The position numbers were made by a program, and so were the translations under genes. A model generated the notes under the pieces. It searched no databases. It saw only the letters and a list, made by a program, of their open reading frames with translations, and had not been told where the DNA came from. A stretch of DNA of 64,000 nt, taken from NCBI GenBank assembly GCA_019009955.1, contig CM032228.1:96716501-96780500 (forward strand), given 5' to 3'. Positions 24,670 to 39,300 of this stretch are shown here, piece after piece. How positions within the stretch are numbered: position 1 is the first letter of the stretch; each line of letters opens with the position of its first letter. Origin of the DNA: Riptortus pedestris (taxonomy: Eukaryota > Arthropoda > Insecta > Hemiptera > Alydidae).

Positions 24670-27600
24670 AACCATACAGGAAAATACTCTAGGTTACTAG
24701 GGAGATAATTGGTCTAGTTAACCAGCTCTTGTTCAAGTCTAAGCAGATTCAAATAAGTTTTGTTCCATATAATAAAAATTGAAAATAGTAATTTTTAATG
24801 AAATTGTAATCCACCCATCAAATTAATAAAAATATAGCATAAGTAGTCGTTATATGATTAAAATAGTTTTCATTTTACCCTACAATGATTAATTGGGACA
24901 GATTATCTTAAAGGTGTCATTTAATAAAAAGGAATAAAATGGGAATTTATATATCACTACTAAAATTGGCCTACAAGGTAATTTTCCTTTAATATTTAGC
25001 TTCCTGAGTATATAATTAATGAAACTCATTAAGCAAGGCATAGAAGAGGAACCATTCTACTTTTATCTTCCTTGAAAAAAAGCCAGCCAGTACATTCAGA
25101 AACAAAATAATGACAGATTACCAAAACCTTCAAAGCATTTTTTTATAAAGTTATCATAGTTTCCAACAGATGTGTCTTTGAAGAATTTACTATTTCAACC
25201 TTTGTTGATTTACTATGTGTATAGAGGCTTTTTTATGAAAAGCGTAATCTCTTCTCATGATAAAAAGCAATGCAGTTCATTATGAATCATATCTTTTTTT
25301 TTTTTATTTTTATTTTACGCCCACTTTATGCTACTAGGTTAATCGGGATGGGTTATCTACAGGTTACCATCCTTTTCTAGCCAGGGTGGGCACAAGGAGT
25401 TTATTTAATGAGTCCGTCATTAAACAAATTTCCACTGCCCAGGGCGGGATTCGAACCCGCCACTCTAGGTCTGCCATGCGAGATTAGGACCAATGCCCTA
25501 ACTCGCACGGCCAACCCGAGTCCCCTATGAATTATATCAAAGTCCTTTTTTGGTATATCTTTCTGTATACAAAGTGTTATTGGAAACAAACTCTTGGCAT
25601 TAAAAAGACACATTTCACTTCAAAAAAATAAAAAATACTTTTAAGAATTCAATACCCCACATAGGAAATTAAAAAGGGATATGTTTATTATTTTTAAAGC
25701 ATTTTAGACTTTTTTAAGTAAAAAAAAAATTATTAATCAAATTACAATTTTTACACCAAGTTATTTGTTTTGGAGAAAGTTATAAGTAGTGAATGTCTAA
25801 ATTATTTATATACTCCAATGGGTATGAAAACTGACAAATTTCTATAAAAATATATTAAACATTTTTTCCAAGGTGAAGGCAAATCTACCATTTATCACAT
25901 TCAATAGGTTCAGTGTTAACAATAAAACTCTTGGTTTAAATTTCTCCATTTAAATTTAACTTATTAAACATACATCAATATTTAGCAGGATAAGGCCTTG
26001 CTTACTGATACTCGATAGAAAATGAGGACCAATCATTCTACCTGAGTGTATGCAAACATAAATAACATATAAAATTATTATTGATTTTCCATCCCATTTT
26101 AATTAAATGTATCAAGTAGATGTTTTAATATAAAGAGAAACATAAGTCTTACCCATGATTTAGCTTTATAATAGAAATGTGCAAGTAGAAAGTATATATC
26201 CGAAATTTCAGGAGGGAGAGGACAGTCATTCTTTGGCATTTCATCAATTTCTCCCTCAATATATTTATTCATTTGAGGGACTAAACGACCTGAAACAAAA
26301 ATTTTGGAAATTCTATTGATTGGAATTGAGCAGAGCATTGTCAAACAATTAAAAGCATTCACGTTTCCTGATCCCCATTCCCAAAACTGGAGGAAACATC
26401 AATGTTATAGTTTGTATAGTCATACTAGATAATGAATATCATTAATTAGTTAAGGTAGGATATAAAGAGAATCAGCCACACACTTCCTGATGGTCCTAAT
26501 GTTGGATGGCTTTTTGCAGAAGGTTACGGGAAACCATTGACACTGTTTACCCTTTTAACCCTTTTCCTTCCCTTGTATATTTCTGTGGGAATCAAGATTT
26601 TCTACTCACTCATAGAAGTAACATAGCACAGGTCAACAAAATTTGAGTCATGAAAAAGAGTTTGTAATGTAATGACTCATTTTTCTATCATTTGCTGTGC
26701 TGATTTCAATATGACACCCATTTTTCATAATCACAAAAATGAGAAGAAAGCCTATTGTACATATTCTCCCAAAGTCTATGCCATGGTCCAGCTACCTTAC
26801 GTGAAAGTTGTTTTGGAGAAGCTTGGAAGGGCCTTCAGGAAAAAGAATATCATACCAACTTTTAAGCGAGTAGAGAAGATTGGTGACAAATGTAGGAGCC
26901 TGAAGGACACAATTTAGCAGGAGAACTGCAGAGTGTACACCATCCCGTGTGACTGCGGGAAGTGCTACATTGGGAAACAAGCAAGAAGGTGACTATGTAC
27001 CTCTTTGTCAACATATTAACCATTTAAAGCACAGCATGACTAAACCACAGCAATGGCCAGGCACGCAGAGGTCAGCAGTAAGCAAATCAAATTTGACAAG
27101 GCTAGAATTTTGGCGAGGGAGGCGCTCCCTAAGTTACTTGAGTAACTCTTACAACAATATTTGAATTGAAGAAAAGATTTAATTTCTTTAAAAAAATACT
27201 TACTTGGATTACAGTTGTCTGGAACATATTTTATTAATTTCAAGTAAAGAGCTTCATGATCAGGAGTCATACAACATTTACCAACAGTGTCATAAGAAGG
27301 AAGCTCTCGAGGACGAGTGAATGTAAATACTTGTTGTGCACGATTCCAAGTTAAAGCTAGACCAAGTGCTTTATGATCTTGTAAATTTCTCACCTGCAAT
27401 AGATTTTTCAAAGATTTTATATGATCAAGCACTACTCAGCAACTTAATAGGATTAATTTAATGGAACTTAATTATTAACTAATTTTCAATATTTTAGAAA
27501 ACGTGGTTGTAAGAAGAGCACACCGGAAGAGAAGAGTTTATTTTGAAGTTTATCAGATCAAACAATGTCATAGAACATAGTTTATAGACCTTTTTATGGC

Positions 27601-28671
27601 AAACAAAATAGGTCTAATACAAAACATCTACATTTCTAGTAAGTACAAAGAAATTTTCTAGTTATTATTTTCGTCCTCCTCTACCCCCCCTCTCTCTCTT
27701 AGCTTTGATCAAAAGGGAGGGTGCAGTCTGGTGGTTTCTGAGTTACGCAAGAAATGTACATACATACAAACATTGTGCCAAAACTAGTATAGATAAATTC
27801 AGAGAGAGTCAAAAAACATAATCTCTTCAAATCTGAAAACTCGAATTAATTGAATTGCAATACTTTCTTTATTTCCTACAAGGATGTAAAAATTGCTGAT
27901 GTATGAATGAATAAACTGATCTTATGATGGGTAGGTAAATGTCAGATAACAGGAAGTAAAATTAACAAATAAAGATATACTGAAATAATAAAAACCAACA
28001 GCATGCAAATTATTAAGAAGTGGGGTAGGATAATGATAAGAATGAAATTCCTGTTCTTTGTGGTTCTGTGTTTGTAGAAATTCTGACATGTCAGCTAAAA
28101 AAGAGTTTAATTTCTGCAGAATCCAAAGTCAGGTTCATATTTGGGCACCCGGACATCGATATATTGAAAGCTGAATTATTTAAAGTCCAAATCATAAGCT
28201 TAAGATCACCCAAATGGAGAAATTTAATAAAGTACGCATAAAACATAAAACAAAATTATAAAAGCTAAAATAGTTTTAATAAAACTTTAGTTTAGATACA
28301 ATTTTCCTAAATTTATAAATTTGTAATAAAAACCTTATTTTTCTTCTGAATACTGTAGAGACAGTAGAATATCTGATCAATCTGCTGATTAACATTCAAA
28401 AGATTCTGGCTTTCTGGTGGGAGAGTTTGGGTGAAAGGGTACAAAGCATCCAAAGTATGGAAAAGAAGAGCTCCTTCATCAAAACAGCACCATTCTCTCC
28501 TAAACAAAGAAATAGGCTCATTAATGTTGCTTTAGAAATATTTGTTTTTAGCACATCTCCCTTAAGGGGAATCAGCTATGGAGGTCGTACTCATGATGCG
28601 ATTTTTGAAATTTTTCTTCAAATGTCCATCAATCCTACCTAGTAGATGACGTAAATGAGATCTGTTCAAAA

Positions 28672-28768
<97 letters not shown>

Positions 28769-29892
28769 TTTTATATATCTAATATATTTAAAACCATTTT
28801 TGTAAAATAAATCCTCAATTTTTCAACAAATTTGCTATGAATTAATTCAAACACACAATAAACATAAATTCATTCATTTATTACCTCATCATTATCATCT
28901 TTTAGGTTGGATGACAATTTGCTAGAAAATCATGTCATGAGTACATCCTGAATAGCTGATTCTCTTGAAGGTACATAGCTAAAAAGCTAAGACAATTGTA
29001 TACAATAAAGAGAAAATATCATGAAATTGAAACCTTTTTTTGAATCGAATTTAGTAGAAAGAATGTACAGTTCTCCTAACTTACCTTCCAAGATATTCAT
29101 GCCCTTGAAACAGTATTTGTATTGAAGAAGGTAGTTCTTCATCTTCGTCTTCTTTAACAGTCTTTGCAACTTTTTCACATAGCTCTTCATCACTAGAATA
29201 ATATATGTACCTTTACTTTACAGATTCTGAATGTTAATAAACAGTAAAAGAAAATAATGATATTAAGATAAATTGAGTTTTTAATAAATGAAGGCTAAAA
29301 TAATAAAGGATAGTAAACAAATATAAAGTAGTACTTATATAGACAGTTCTGTATTGATAAAGAAAAGAAATATACCTATAAGTAATTATCTTCTAGGAGT
29401 GGTATTTTAGGTAGACTGAGGCTAGACCAGTTTGGACCTTTTTCTTTGAACTCACTGCCCATCTATAAAGTGGCCCTGCTCTCCCGATAGTCAGTTAGTT
29501 CTTAGTTTTCTTACTAGTAAATAACAGTGTGTTCAGTGCAGCCTAAGTGAACAGTGCTTTTATAGTAGTTTCAATACAGTGTCATGTTTTTGTGGAAATC
29601 AGTGCAGTGTCGTATTTTTGTAAAGATCAGTGCAGTGCCGTGTCTTGTAAAGATCAGTGCAATACCATGTTTTGTGATCTTCAGTGATTCGTATGATGGA
29701 GTTATTGTAATGTGCAATAAAAAGTAAGTTATCAGTGCGTATTGTGAGTAGTAGTAAAGAATAATTTACCAAGTGTGCAGTGCATGACCAAATAAATTGT
29801 GCAGAGATAAAACACTAAGTTTGTGTGTATAATTTTTCAATCCAAAAGAACCCTAATGATCAGCGTTTATTATTTTTGTAATAAACGTAAGA

Positions 29893-29927
<35 letters not shown>

Positions 29928-30235
29928 TATATAATAGTTCCTCAGTAAACAATTGAATATAAAAATAGCATCACGGATTGGAGTATATGCTGGGAAACAA
30001 GAGATAAAAGGTAATTAAAATGTCAATTCATAAAATTTAATCATGATGTTTTTTTCCATTATAGAAACATCTATCCATATAAATGAAATTTTAAGGTTTA
30101 TCCTCAAACATTAAAAAAAAAAAAAGAATTTGATAGGTGATCTCTGGGTTTTAAACTTGGTAATTCTAGAGTAAAGTAATCCCAATGCACCACCAATATT
30201 CATCAATAACTAGGTAGTGTTTTAGTTTTATAGAG

Positions 30236-30306
<71 letters not shown>

Positions 30307-33300
30307 GTAACCTCTGTCTGTAAATTGATTTTTTTCGCCAAATTTCACGATACCTTTTTGTTTCACATGTCATAGACACCATAACTGCATTTTGTTTCTT
30401 TTGTGTATGTTTGTTTGTTTGTTACCTTTTCGCGCATAAACGGCTGAACAGAATTTTATGAAACTTGGTGTGTATATTACTACTAACCCAACTTAGACTT
30501 TAGGCTATATTAATTTTCTCTGAGATGAACAGGAGTGGGGGTTATAAACGAAGCCTGAAATTAAAAATAGCGATATTTCGTTTTCTATTGGTTTTTCGGC
30601 AAATATGCACATAACAAAAGTTGTTTATTTTGTTATTTATAGTAACTTTTGTTATATACACTTTTGTCGTATACCGAAGTTTAAATGCGTTATACGCTAA
30701 AATTTATAGCGGGAGTCAACAATATCATTTGCCAAAAAAGACTCAACCGAACTAAATAAAACTCGGTATGTGTATTAGCAGTGAGGCCTTCATTATAATA
30801 AGCCATACCAACATTTCTATGGACGGGCAGGATTGGGGGATATAAGGGAAGCCTGAAATTAAAAATAGCAATATTTCGTTTCCTATTGGTTTTTCCACAA
30901 ATATAAACATAACAAAAGTTGTTTATTTTGTTATTTGGAGTAACTTTTGTTATATACACTTTTGTCGTATACCTAAGTATAAATGAGTTATACGCTAAAA
31001 CTTTAGCGGGCACTAACGGCTGAACCGAACTTAACAAAACTCGGTATGTCAATTAGCATTAATTCTTCCATGATTATAAGTTATATTAAAATTTTTAGGT
31101 TTGAACGGGTAGGGGTTATAAGGGAGGCCTGAAATAAAAATTCACCATATTTACATGTATAAGAGACGGGAAACATAAAAATATCGAAGACTGTGAAGCC
31201 TTATCGAACAAATAATTCTATTATTAGCAAATCCACGGCAAATACGGGTATCAATCCTAAACACTGGGACGGGTAAATGTCAAAATATTGTGCAATGTAA
31301 AGCCTGCTAAAAAATACCATCACCATTCAGCCTCAAATGAATTCCCGGGCGAAGCCGGGTATCTGAGCTAGTATATATATATATATATAACAAATTGTGT
31401 TTAGGATGCATTTCTCAGTATTAAAAAGTTATTCTATAGAATAAAAATCCAAGTTTTGACCTCCTCCCTCTAGACATCCCTCCATATTTCAGTGAAAAGA
31501 ATGACTGGGTATATTTGAATTATAAGCTCAGTTACTGTAATCTTTATATATTTTGACAGGATTCAATCCTTCCATGATGGACACTCAGCTAGAAAATATT
31601 ATGACAGATCAATGGATCAAGATTGGAGGGGAAGTGCCTCGTACTGAACAATGCAATCCAAACTATTTTATTTCACCTTTACATAATGTACTTTTGGTAA
31701 CTCAATTTAGCTTCAATACAACTCTGAGTATTTTATTGTCCATATTTATAGAGTAGAAAAGCTGCACGCATTAAGCAGAGTGAACTAACCTGAATAACAC
31801 TTAAGTCTCAAAAAAACTTGCCATATAGTAACATAATACATATTTGGTGGTCGAGGCTTGGACTGTACTCTTGGTTTATGTGAGTACTAATTTATGTATA
31901 TATGAGGCTATTACAATTTCCGTTCACATTTTTTTTTAAATTGTTTTTTGTTCTTTAAAAAAAAAAAATAAGAAAATTAAACAAAATTGCTACAGATAAA
32001 ATATTATATGAGAAAGATACATTTTTTAAAAGGAGAAATAAAACCACACACAAGAAAGTAATTATAAATAAAAATTAAATTATCTCACTATCTTAAAATG
32101 TAATGAAGAATAATCCAAGGAAGTACACTTTCAATAGGCATTTCAGTAGTATTTTCAGGAGCTGCAACTTGGTGGTTTATTACAGAACTCAAACTCTGAA
32201 CAAGCCTAGTTAATTTTTCCTTAGGAATTGATTTAACTGAAACAGTAAACAAATAATAATCAAATCAACTTTGTTAAAAAAATAATAGAGTTTATCTTTT
32301 CCATACAACAGTATCTTACTCACATACAGAAATCCCATTTTTCTCAATAAGACTATTAATTCCTTGGAGTGTGTTGACAATAACTTTAGAATAATCTTGC
32401 CTATCTTCATCACTTGCATTTCTGTACAGGCCAAATAACTCATACAAACAACATTCAGTCCAGAATAAGCAATCCTAATAACATTAAAGTTAAATTAACA
32501 AATAAATGGGACAAAAAATATTTAAAAATGGATTCCTGATCTAATATTAAAAACTGATATTAAAAAAAAAAGTACTTAAGCAAGATTAAAGGAACATTTA
32601 CAGATAACTATTAGCTTAGTAGTTAGACATAAGAATATAGTATGGCTTATAGTAGAATAAGATTGCTATTACATGAATTCAAATTCATCAAATAAAAAAC
32701 ATTGAGCTCATAGCGGTGTCTTCAACAGTCCCTCCTCTCTGCCTACTTTCTCTAGGGCAGGGGTGCAATACTCATACTCAAAGCAATTTGAAACTCTCAT
32801 TGGGGTGGTGAACCAAACATGATGGACTCAGCCAAGGTTGCTAAAGAGACTAATATAAATTTTATTTATTTACGCCCACTTTTTTTCTACTACAGCTAAT
32901 TGGGACAAGTTATCTACAGGTTGCCAGTCTTTTCTAGCCAGAGTGAGACTAAGGACTTTATTTAATGAGTTTGTCACTAAATTAATTCCTATTGCCCAGG
33001 TGGGACTCTGAAATTACAACAATTAAAGCTGGCCCCCTTTTGGAGGGTTCCCAGATACACTACTCACATGACCAGTTGAGTAACATATCCATTTCTAATT
33101 TAGTTTCTTTTAATGCTTCCCCCCCCCAGTCAAACATGAGTTTGGATAAATTTGAGTTTATTCATATAGACATCAGTTTATAATGGACACTTCAATAATC
33201 CACAAGATTTTGTACAAACCTCCCTAATACTTCTTAAGCAGTAAGACTTTGAGTGGATCATATGGTGCTTTGAATTTGGATTTAAAATAATCAAAATAGA

Positions 33301-36300
33301 GTGTTTTTTATCATGTTGAATTTTCATTCAATTCTCTTTTCAGTTTTAAAATAAATAGTAGAATCAAATAACTACTATGTAGCTGTGACCATTGTTCATA
33401 ATCTATTACATCTACAAATAACTTTTCAAAGTAACAATCATTTGATTTTACATGGAAAAATAATTAGCAAATAATACGTACATTGAATTTTCCCAGTTTC
33501 CAGAAGGAGTCCAATATTAAAGCATACTGCATTGATCGAGAGATAGTGTCATTTGTATTAGAGCTTTCAGGATCAACAGTAAGAGAATCACTAAGAATTT
33601 CAGTGACATCTTCATAACAGCCAGAATTATAAAGATTTACAACTTGAGCTAAACTTTTATTTCTATAAAATATAAGATATATTTCCATAAAATATTATTA
33701 TTTTAACAAGTAGTATAGATAGATGTTAAAACTTTAAATAACTTCAATGCACAATTATTAAGCTAAATAAATGAAGGATAATAAAGACAACAGTCATTCT
33801 ACATAATGCTTTTCTTTGCTACTAGCAATGTCACCCGCCAATGGCAGGTTGTAATATAAATAGTTGGATCCCCACCGAATTTAAAAAAAAAATCAGACTA
33901 GTTTCGCAAGCTGAGTGGTGTTATTAGGCTTAAACTATATAAAAAAAAAAAATGTACAATATTTATAATCAAAATATGCCAAGAAAGATAATAAATAAAA
34001 CTGAGCGATTAAGTGTCAACAATTTTTTACTATAGACTAATTATAGCAATCGATTATTAATAATTAACCATATTAATTATATTAAACTTAAGAGATTGAT
34101 TAATAAATTTTCATCTTATATTACACTGTCAAGAAAACAAGAACAACAACCAAGAATGGGAGAAGATATGTTAGCCTAATCAGGTCCCTGATAAGTTAGT
34201 TCATACTGAACTGGTTGATGGTTATATTTTGTACAATATAAATAAAATTGTATTTATTGTAGTTGGAGAAATATTTTTGTTGCTAGCTTGCAATATTTAC
34301 TTTGTTTCACAAAATTTCCTCATAGTTTTAGTTCTGAAGGAGGCACACAGTTTGCAAAACTAGTAGTCATTGAAAAGATGTACGAAGACTAAATATTTCT
34401 TATCCTGAAATGCTTTATGCTACAATGTTCCTCCACCATTATATTGAAATAAAGGATTGAACATTTTGTTATCAATTGCATCAGTTAAGTAGCCGTTTTT
34501 TTGTATTAGTTCCATTTATTGTGCATCTCAAATATTCACAATTTCAATTTTGTAAACTTGTTGATGTTACACTTAGTTATTTGGTAATTGGTTCGAAAAT
34601 TGATTCCAAGCCCTTAGAAAGAAAAAAAGAATCAGGTGAGCACTCCTATATACGTTAACTAACTTCGGATTTAATTACTAAAAAAACCCTTAGAAAAGAG
34701 AAGCAGTACAGTCAAAATTGTTTTTCTTCCAGCACTAAAAATATAATATCCAATATTTTAGTGATAGTTCATATCCTAAGGGTCAAGAAATAATGAATTA
34801 CAAACATATTACTTTCTCAGTATGTTTCCTCAATTAGCATTCATTTATATTCCATAATAGCCTAAACATCATACATTAAGATTTCAAATATAAAATAATG
34901 TATGTTCATTTTTTGAAAGAAATTATATTTAATGTGCACCACTACTAGTCAATTTATGACTGCAATTTTAAAATTATGGTAGAATCAAAGTAAATTCACA
35001 ATTGACTCAGCTCTTTTTCACTCAATACTGTGACGAGGTGAGATTGATAAATTGTGAAGAACAAAGAAGTCATATTTATTTTAGACGCACATTAATTCAT
35101 AATTTATTATACCACATAGAAGAGAAAGATACTGCCAATATAATGTATTATAACCTCTGATGTTAGATCATTTCACAAACAAATTAAATTTAATATAGTA
35201 TTTCAAGTAAAGATTAGTTCCACTAAGATACAATAAAATTAATGGAACTTATTTCATTAGTTAACATCAAAAACACATTTAGCTATCATAAACAGTTGGA
35301 TTTGGGGGTTATATCAAAGATAATTTAAAAGCTAAATGCAAGTTATTCAAATTTTCTAATTGTCAATACACTTCTAAATAAAAAACTAACTGAATCCATC
35401 AAACTGTCTTACCTTTTGAGGCCTTTCAATAAAGTTAAAGTTTTTTTATAACTTATGATGGAGTTATGTCCAACATTTGGCACAGTTAAACATATAGTCT
35501 CACAACGAGGTTCATCAAGAATCTGAAAAACATAATAATATTGTTGCAAAAATTAGTTACTTGAAAATTATGTATATGTAATCACGTATTTAAGAAGTAC
35601 GAAGAAAATGAAGGTATCCATGCAGAAGAGTGACACCACTAAAGGATAGTCTAGAATCTAGGTGACGGAGCCGACTCAGTGGCAAGTCGGTGCCTTGACC
35701 CTTCTAGACCCGGTGCAGGCTGTATAAAAGTCACTGTGCTCGCCAAAGAGTTAGTTAGTTTTCAGTTTTCTTACTAGGGAATAACAGTGCATTCAGTCCA
35801 GCTTTTAGTGAACAGTGCTCTTTAGTCATCAGTGATTCTTGTGACCATGAGTTATTGTGCTGTGCAATAAGAAGTGAAGTTAACAGTGCCTTTTGTGATT
35901 AGTAGTGAGGAATAATTTACCAAGTGTGTAAAAGGGTGTAATGTGTCAAATAAATTGTGCATTGATAAAAACGCTAAAAGTTTAAGTATTTAACCCAGAT
36001 TCTCCTGAAGTATTTGTGCTAGGACCTCAGACATATTGAGAGAAACAAAGGGATTGTGATGTTTCAAAGTGTGTGTGTGTTTGTAGTGTGCGGCACCTCT
36101 ATTCCTATCTGTAGGCTCTATGGTTCATAGTGCTTATTGCTGTTTGGATAGCTTCAGTGTTTTAGTTTGTGAATCCAACATAACATTTGACCTCATTTCA
36201 ACCATGGATGAACTTAATGACATTGTTGTTGAAGGGGAAGTACCATTCATTCATCGTTAGTGTCATTGGTGTAATGTCTCATGATATGTTTGTCTAAATG

Positions 36301-39300
36301 TATTGACTACACTTTCTAGCATTTACTTTGTTTCTAACACTGTAACCCTGGGTTCAACATGGCCACAAAATCACTGGTTCTTGCACAAGAACTTCAGGAG
36401 AATGTCGGTTCAAAATTTTTATGTAATAAAATTTTAACAAAATTTGGTACATTTAAATTCTTTAAAATCATTGACTATTCAGACAAACCTTTTTTGGTGA
36501 TTTTAGAATATCTAAGTTATTTTTCTAAATGTAGCTTTGGTAATCACCAATTGATGGAGGGTTTTTTGTAATACTTTTAATCCATATTTACTGAAAACCC
36601 GAGTGAATTACGTTTAAAATCAGCTATTTATAATCCTTTTTCAAATGATTTTTATTATTACCATCACCATCTCACTAATTATTATTATAGTGATAGTCAT
36701 ATTTTTTCATTTTTGTGGAAACTACCCTTTAATAAAATTATGGTTGATTTTGTTACCAATTTTCATGAAAAAAGGACTCTTAGCAAGTTGGTAGATTTTT
36801 TAGAGTCGGCAGATGATGAAGAGATTTCAGAGGGAGGGTTAAATATTGGAATGTTGCCACCTACTAATTGCAACAATGACATAACGGATGAAGACTCCGG
36901 AGGTGGAGAAAATCCTTCAATTGACAATCTTCCAGGAAGCCAGTTGAGGTCGAAGGTTATTATTTGTCAAAATCAACTTGGAACATTACCCTGTTTTTTA
37001 TAAAGAACCTGAAGATCATTCTGTTCTAACTGATGAAACCAACAATTGGAAAAACCGACAAGCTGTCAATCTGACTCCAAAGTTCCTAAGAAAATTAAAC
37101 ACAGGGTAAGAACCTCATCTCCTCCACCTAGGAAGAAAAAGGGTTCAATTTCGTAGAGTGTTTTATAAAATATCACACAAAATGATGTGTATATATATTT
37201 AAATATTATATTATTAATGTATTAAGATATATTAAATAAAATTTTGTCTTATTGCTAAAAGATTGTTTGTTTTTAGTACCATCCAACCTAATTTTACGAA
37301 CCAGAAGATTTTTTGAGTTTAAAAGACAATTGATGTCTTATTCTCTTGAAGTCCTTGTGCAAGGACTTGACTTCTTAGCCAACCGGAAATGTCAAATTTT
37401 CCGGGGGACCTTTTCTGGGGAGCTCAGGGGCCTCCAACAAACTCAAATATCATAAAGAAATTTAAACAAATTCAGGCGAATCTGGGTTAATTTTGCAATC
37501 CAAAGCATATTAGATTTTGCAATGTGACTACTATCATAGAAAGCTGGAGTAAAGTAGAATCACATTTGGCACAGCAAAAGGATCTATCAAACCATAATAA
37601 TGTCTCTATCAAATGGGAGGGTCAAGCCAAATTCATCTTTGTCATATACTTACTCTATTACTTCTTACCCAGTAATAATGATAATAAAAATCACTGTAAT
37701 ATATTTTACTTGTCTCACTCTTCACTACTAATATTAAAGCTCTAAATATGAAGTTGTAGCTGGATGAACTACTATTACAGGGAATTTGAGATGTTTGTCA
37801 GACGGAATTTCAGTTTAAAGGTCTTTGTTGTTATATTTTTTATGAGAAAAGAAGCTAAACAGAAATATTTGAGTGTTTTCTAAGCAATAGCAACCTCTAT
37901 TATTACTCTAATATTTTTCTGTGGACGTTTGTCGACCAGTTGTTGTTCCCATTACAGGAATTCACAATCTGACTGGAGATCAAGGGCTACTTTGAGTATT
38001 ATACCAGCAGAGGAGCAGTGTGGGCTAAGGCACAGGTTGTAGGATTTATGTGCACAGTTAAGATTTATGAGCTAAATATTAGTTAAAATATTGAAAGTTT
38101 TTTTAGAACAAAACATCTATTAAGGCAATGATTTTGGTCATACTGTTACATTCACAACTGGGATAGAGCTGACATTATTTATTTATTATTTATTAACGTC
38201 CACTTTTTTGCAACTAAGGCTAATTGGGACGGGTTATCTACAGGTTACCACCCTTTTTTAGCCAGGGTGGGGTTTTAGGATGTTATTTAATGAATTCCGT
38301 CACTAAATAATTTCCTTTGCCCAGGCAAGAATCGAACTCGCCACTCTAGGTTTACCATGTGAGATAAAGGACTACACTTTAACTCACATGGCTAACCTGA
38401 GCCCCGACTGACATTAAGTACTTGAAATAAGCTCTTGTATCTTTAGTTTAACACCTTGTTCAATTTTGTTAATAAGTGAATAAAACTAATATTAAAAGAG
38501 AATAAAGAAAAACAATCTATCCTAATTACCTACACTAGTCTAAAATTTCATAAACATGCAGGGAATACCTGTTGTAAAGCTCGAACTGCAGCTTCAGTAT
38601 CTCCACAATGCAAGAACAGTAAAGCTTCTAACCAATATGATCTCGCAATAAATTCAACATCATCTGTTGTACGTGCTCTGTAATTAAGCTTCCCTAAATT
38701 TAGAGAACAAAACTCTCCCCCTAAAGGCCTAAAACATTTATTCAAAAACCAAAATTATTTCAATAATTATAAGTAATAAATGAATAGAAAGGATTTCTAA
38801 ATCTAATTTCTTAATAATAGATGTGTCTCAGCTATTCTTTCATATTTATATTATTTTGCAACATGACAGCTATTACTATATATTCACTCAGAGCTTATAA
38901 TTATACAATGTTATGAAAAATAGACTGGATTATTTTATATTTTTAAGAGATCAATGCTTCAATACTAATTTTTATTGATATATAATATACAGCCAAAGCA
39001 TAATAACTTTAAATTAGGTTAACAAATCTAGGCTCTTCAACTACTGCCTATGAAGCATGACCCAAATTGGAACTGGGCAGTATAGAAGTCTGCTTCTTCT
39101 CCTTCATCTCTTTAAAAGCAACATTGGCTTCTTAAATCAGTGGCAAGTTGCAGAGCCTTGATTTGACAACAGCATATAAAAGCAACCACTCCTTAAAAAG
39201 CCTTTTACCATTCCGCAAGTACTATGAGTTAGATAAGTCCAGTGTTTAGAAGACCATTTACACATATTGGTTTATTATGTCTGTTTATAGTTTAAATACA

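Noticed and set aside
25440..25515. tRNA-like sequence with perfect B-box
   Set aside because: It does not fold into a convincing acceptor and anticodon arm and continues into a repeated ~210-bp body found in seven other places, so it is a SINE head.
30690..31052. 120-codon minus-strand frame inside the Helitron, also at 20908-21120
   Set aside because: It lies across repeated non-coding units of the element, has no recognisable domain, and differs in length between near-identical copies.
31553..31756. Plus-strand 67-codon frame in CABIN1 intron 16
   Set aside because: No recognisable motif, no splice context, composition as in the surrounding non-coding DNA.
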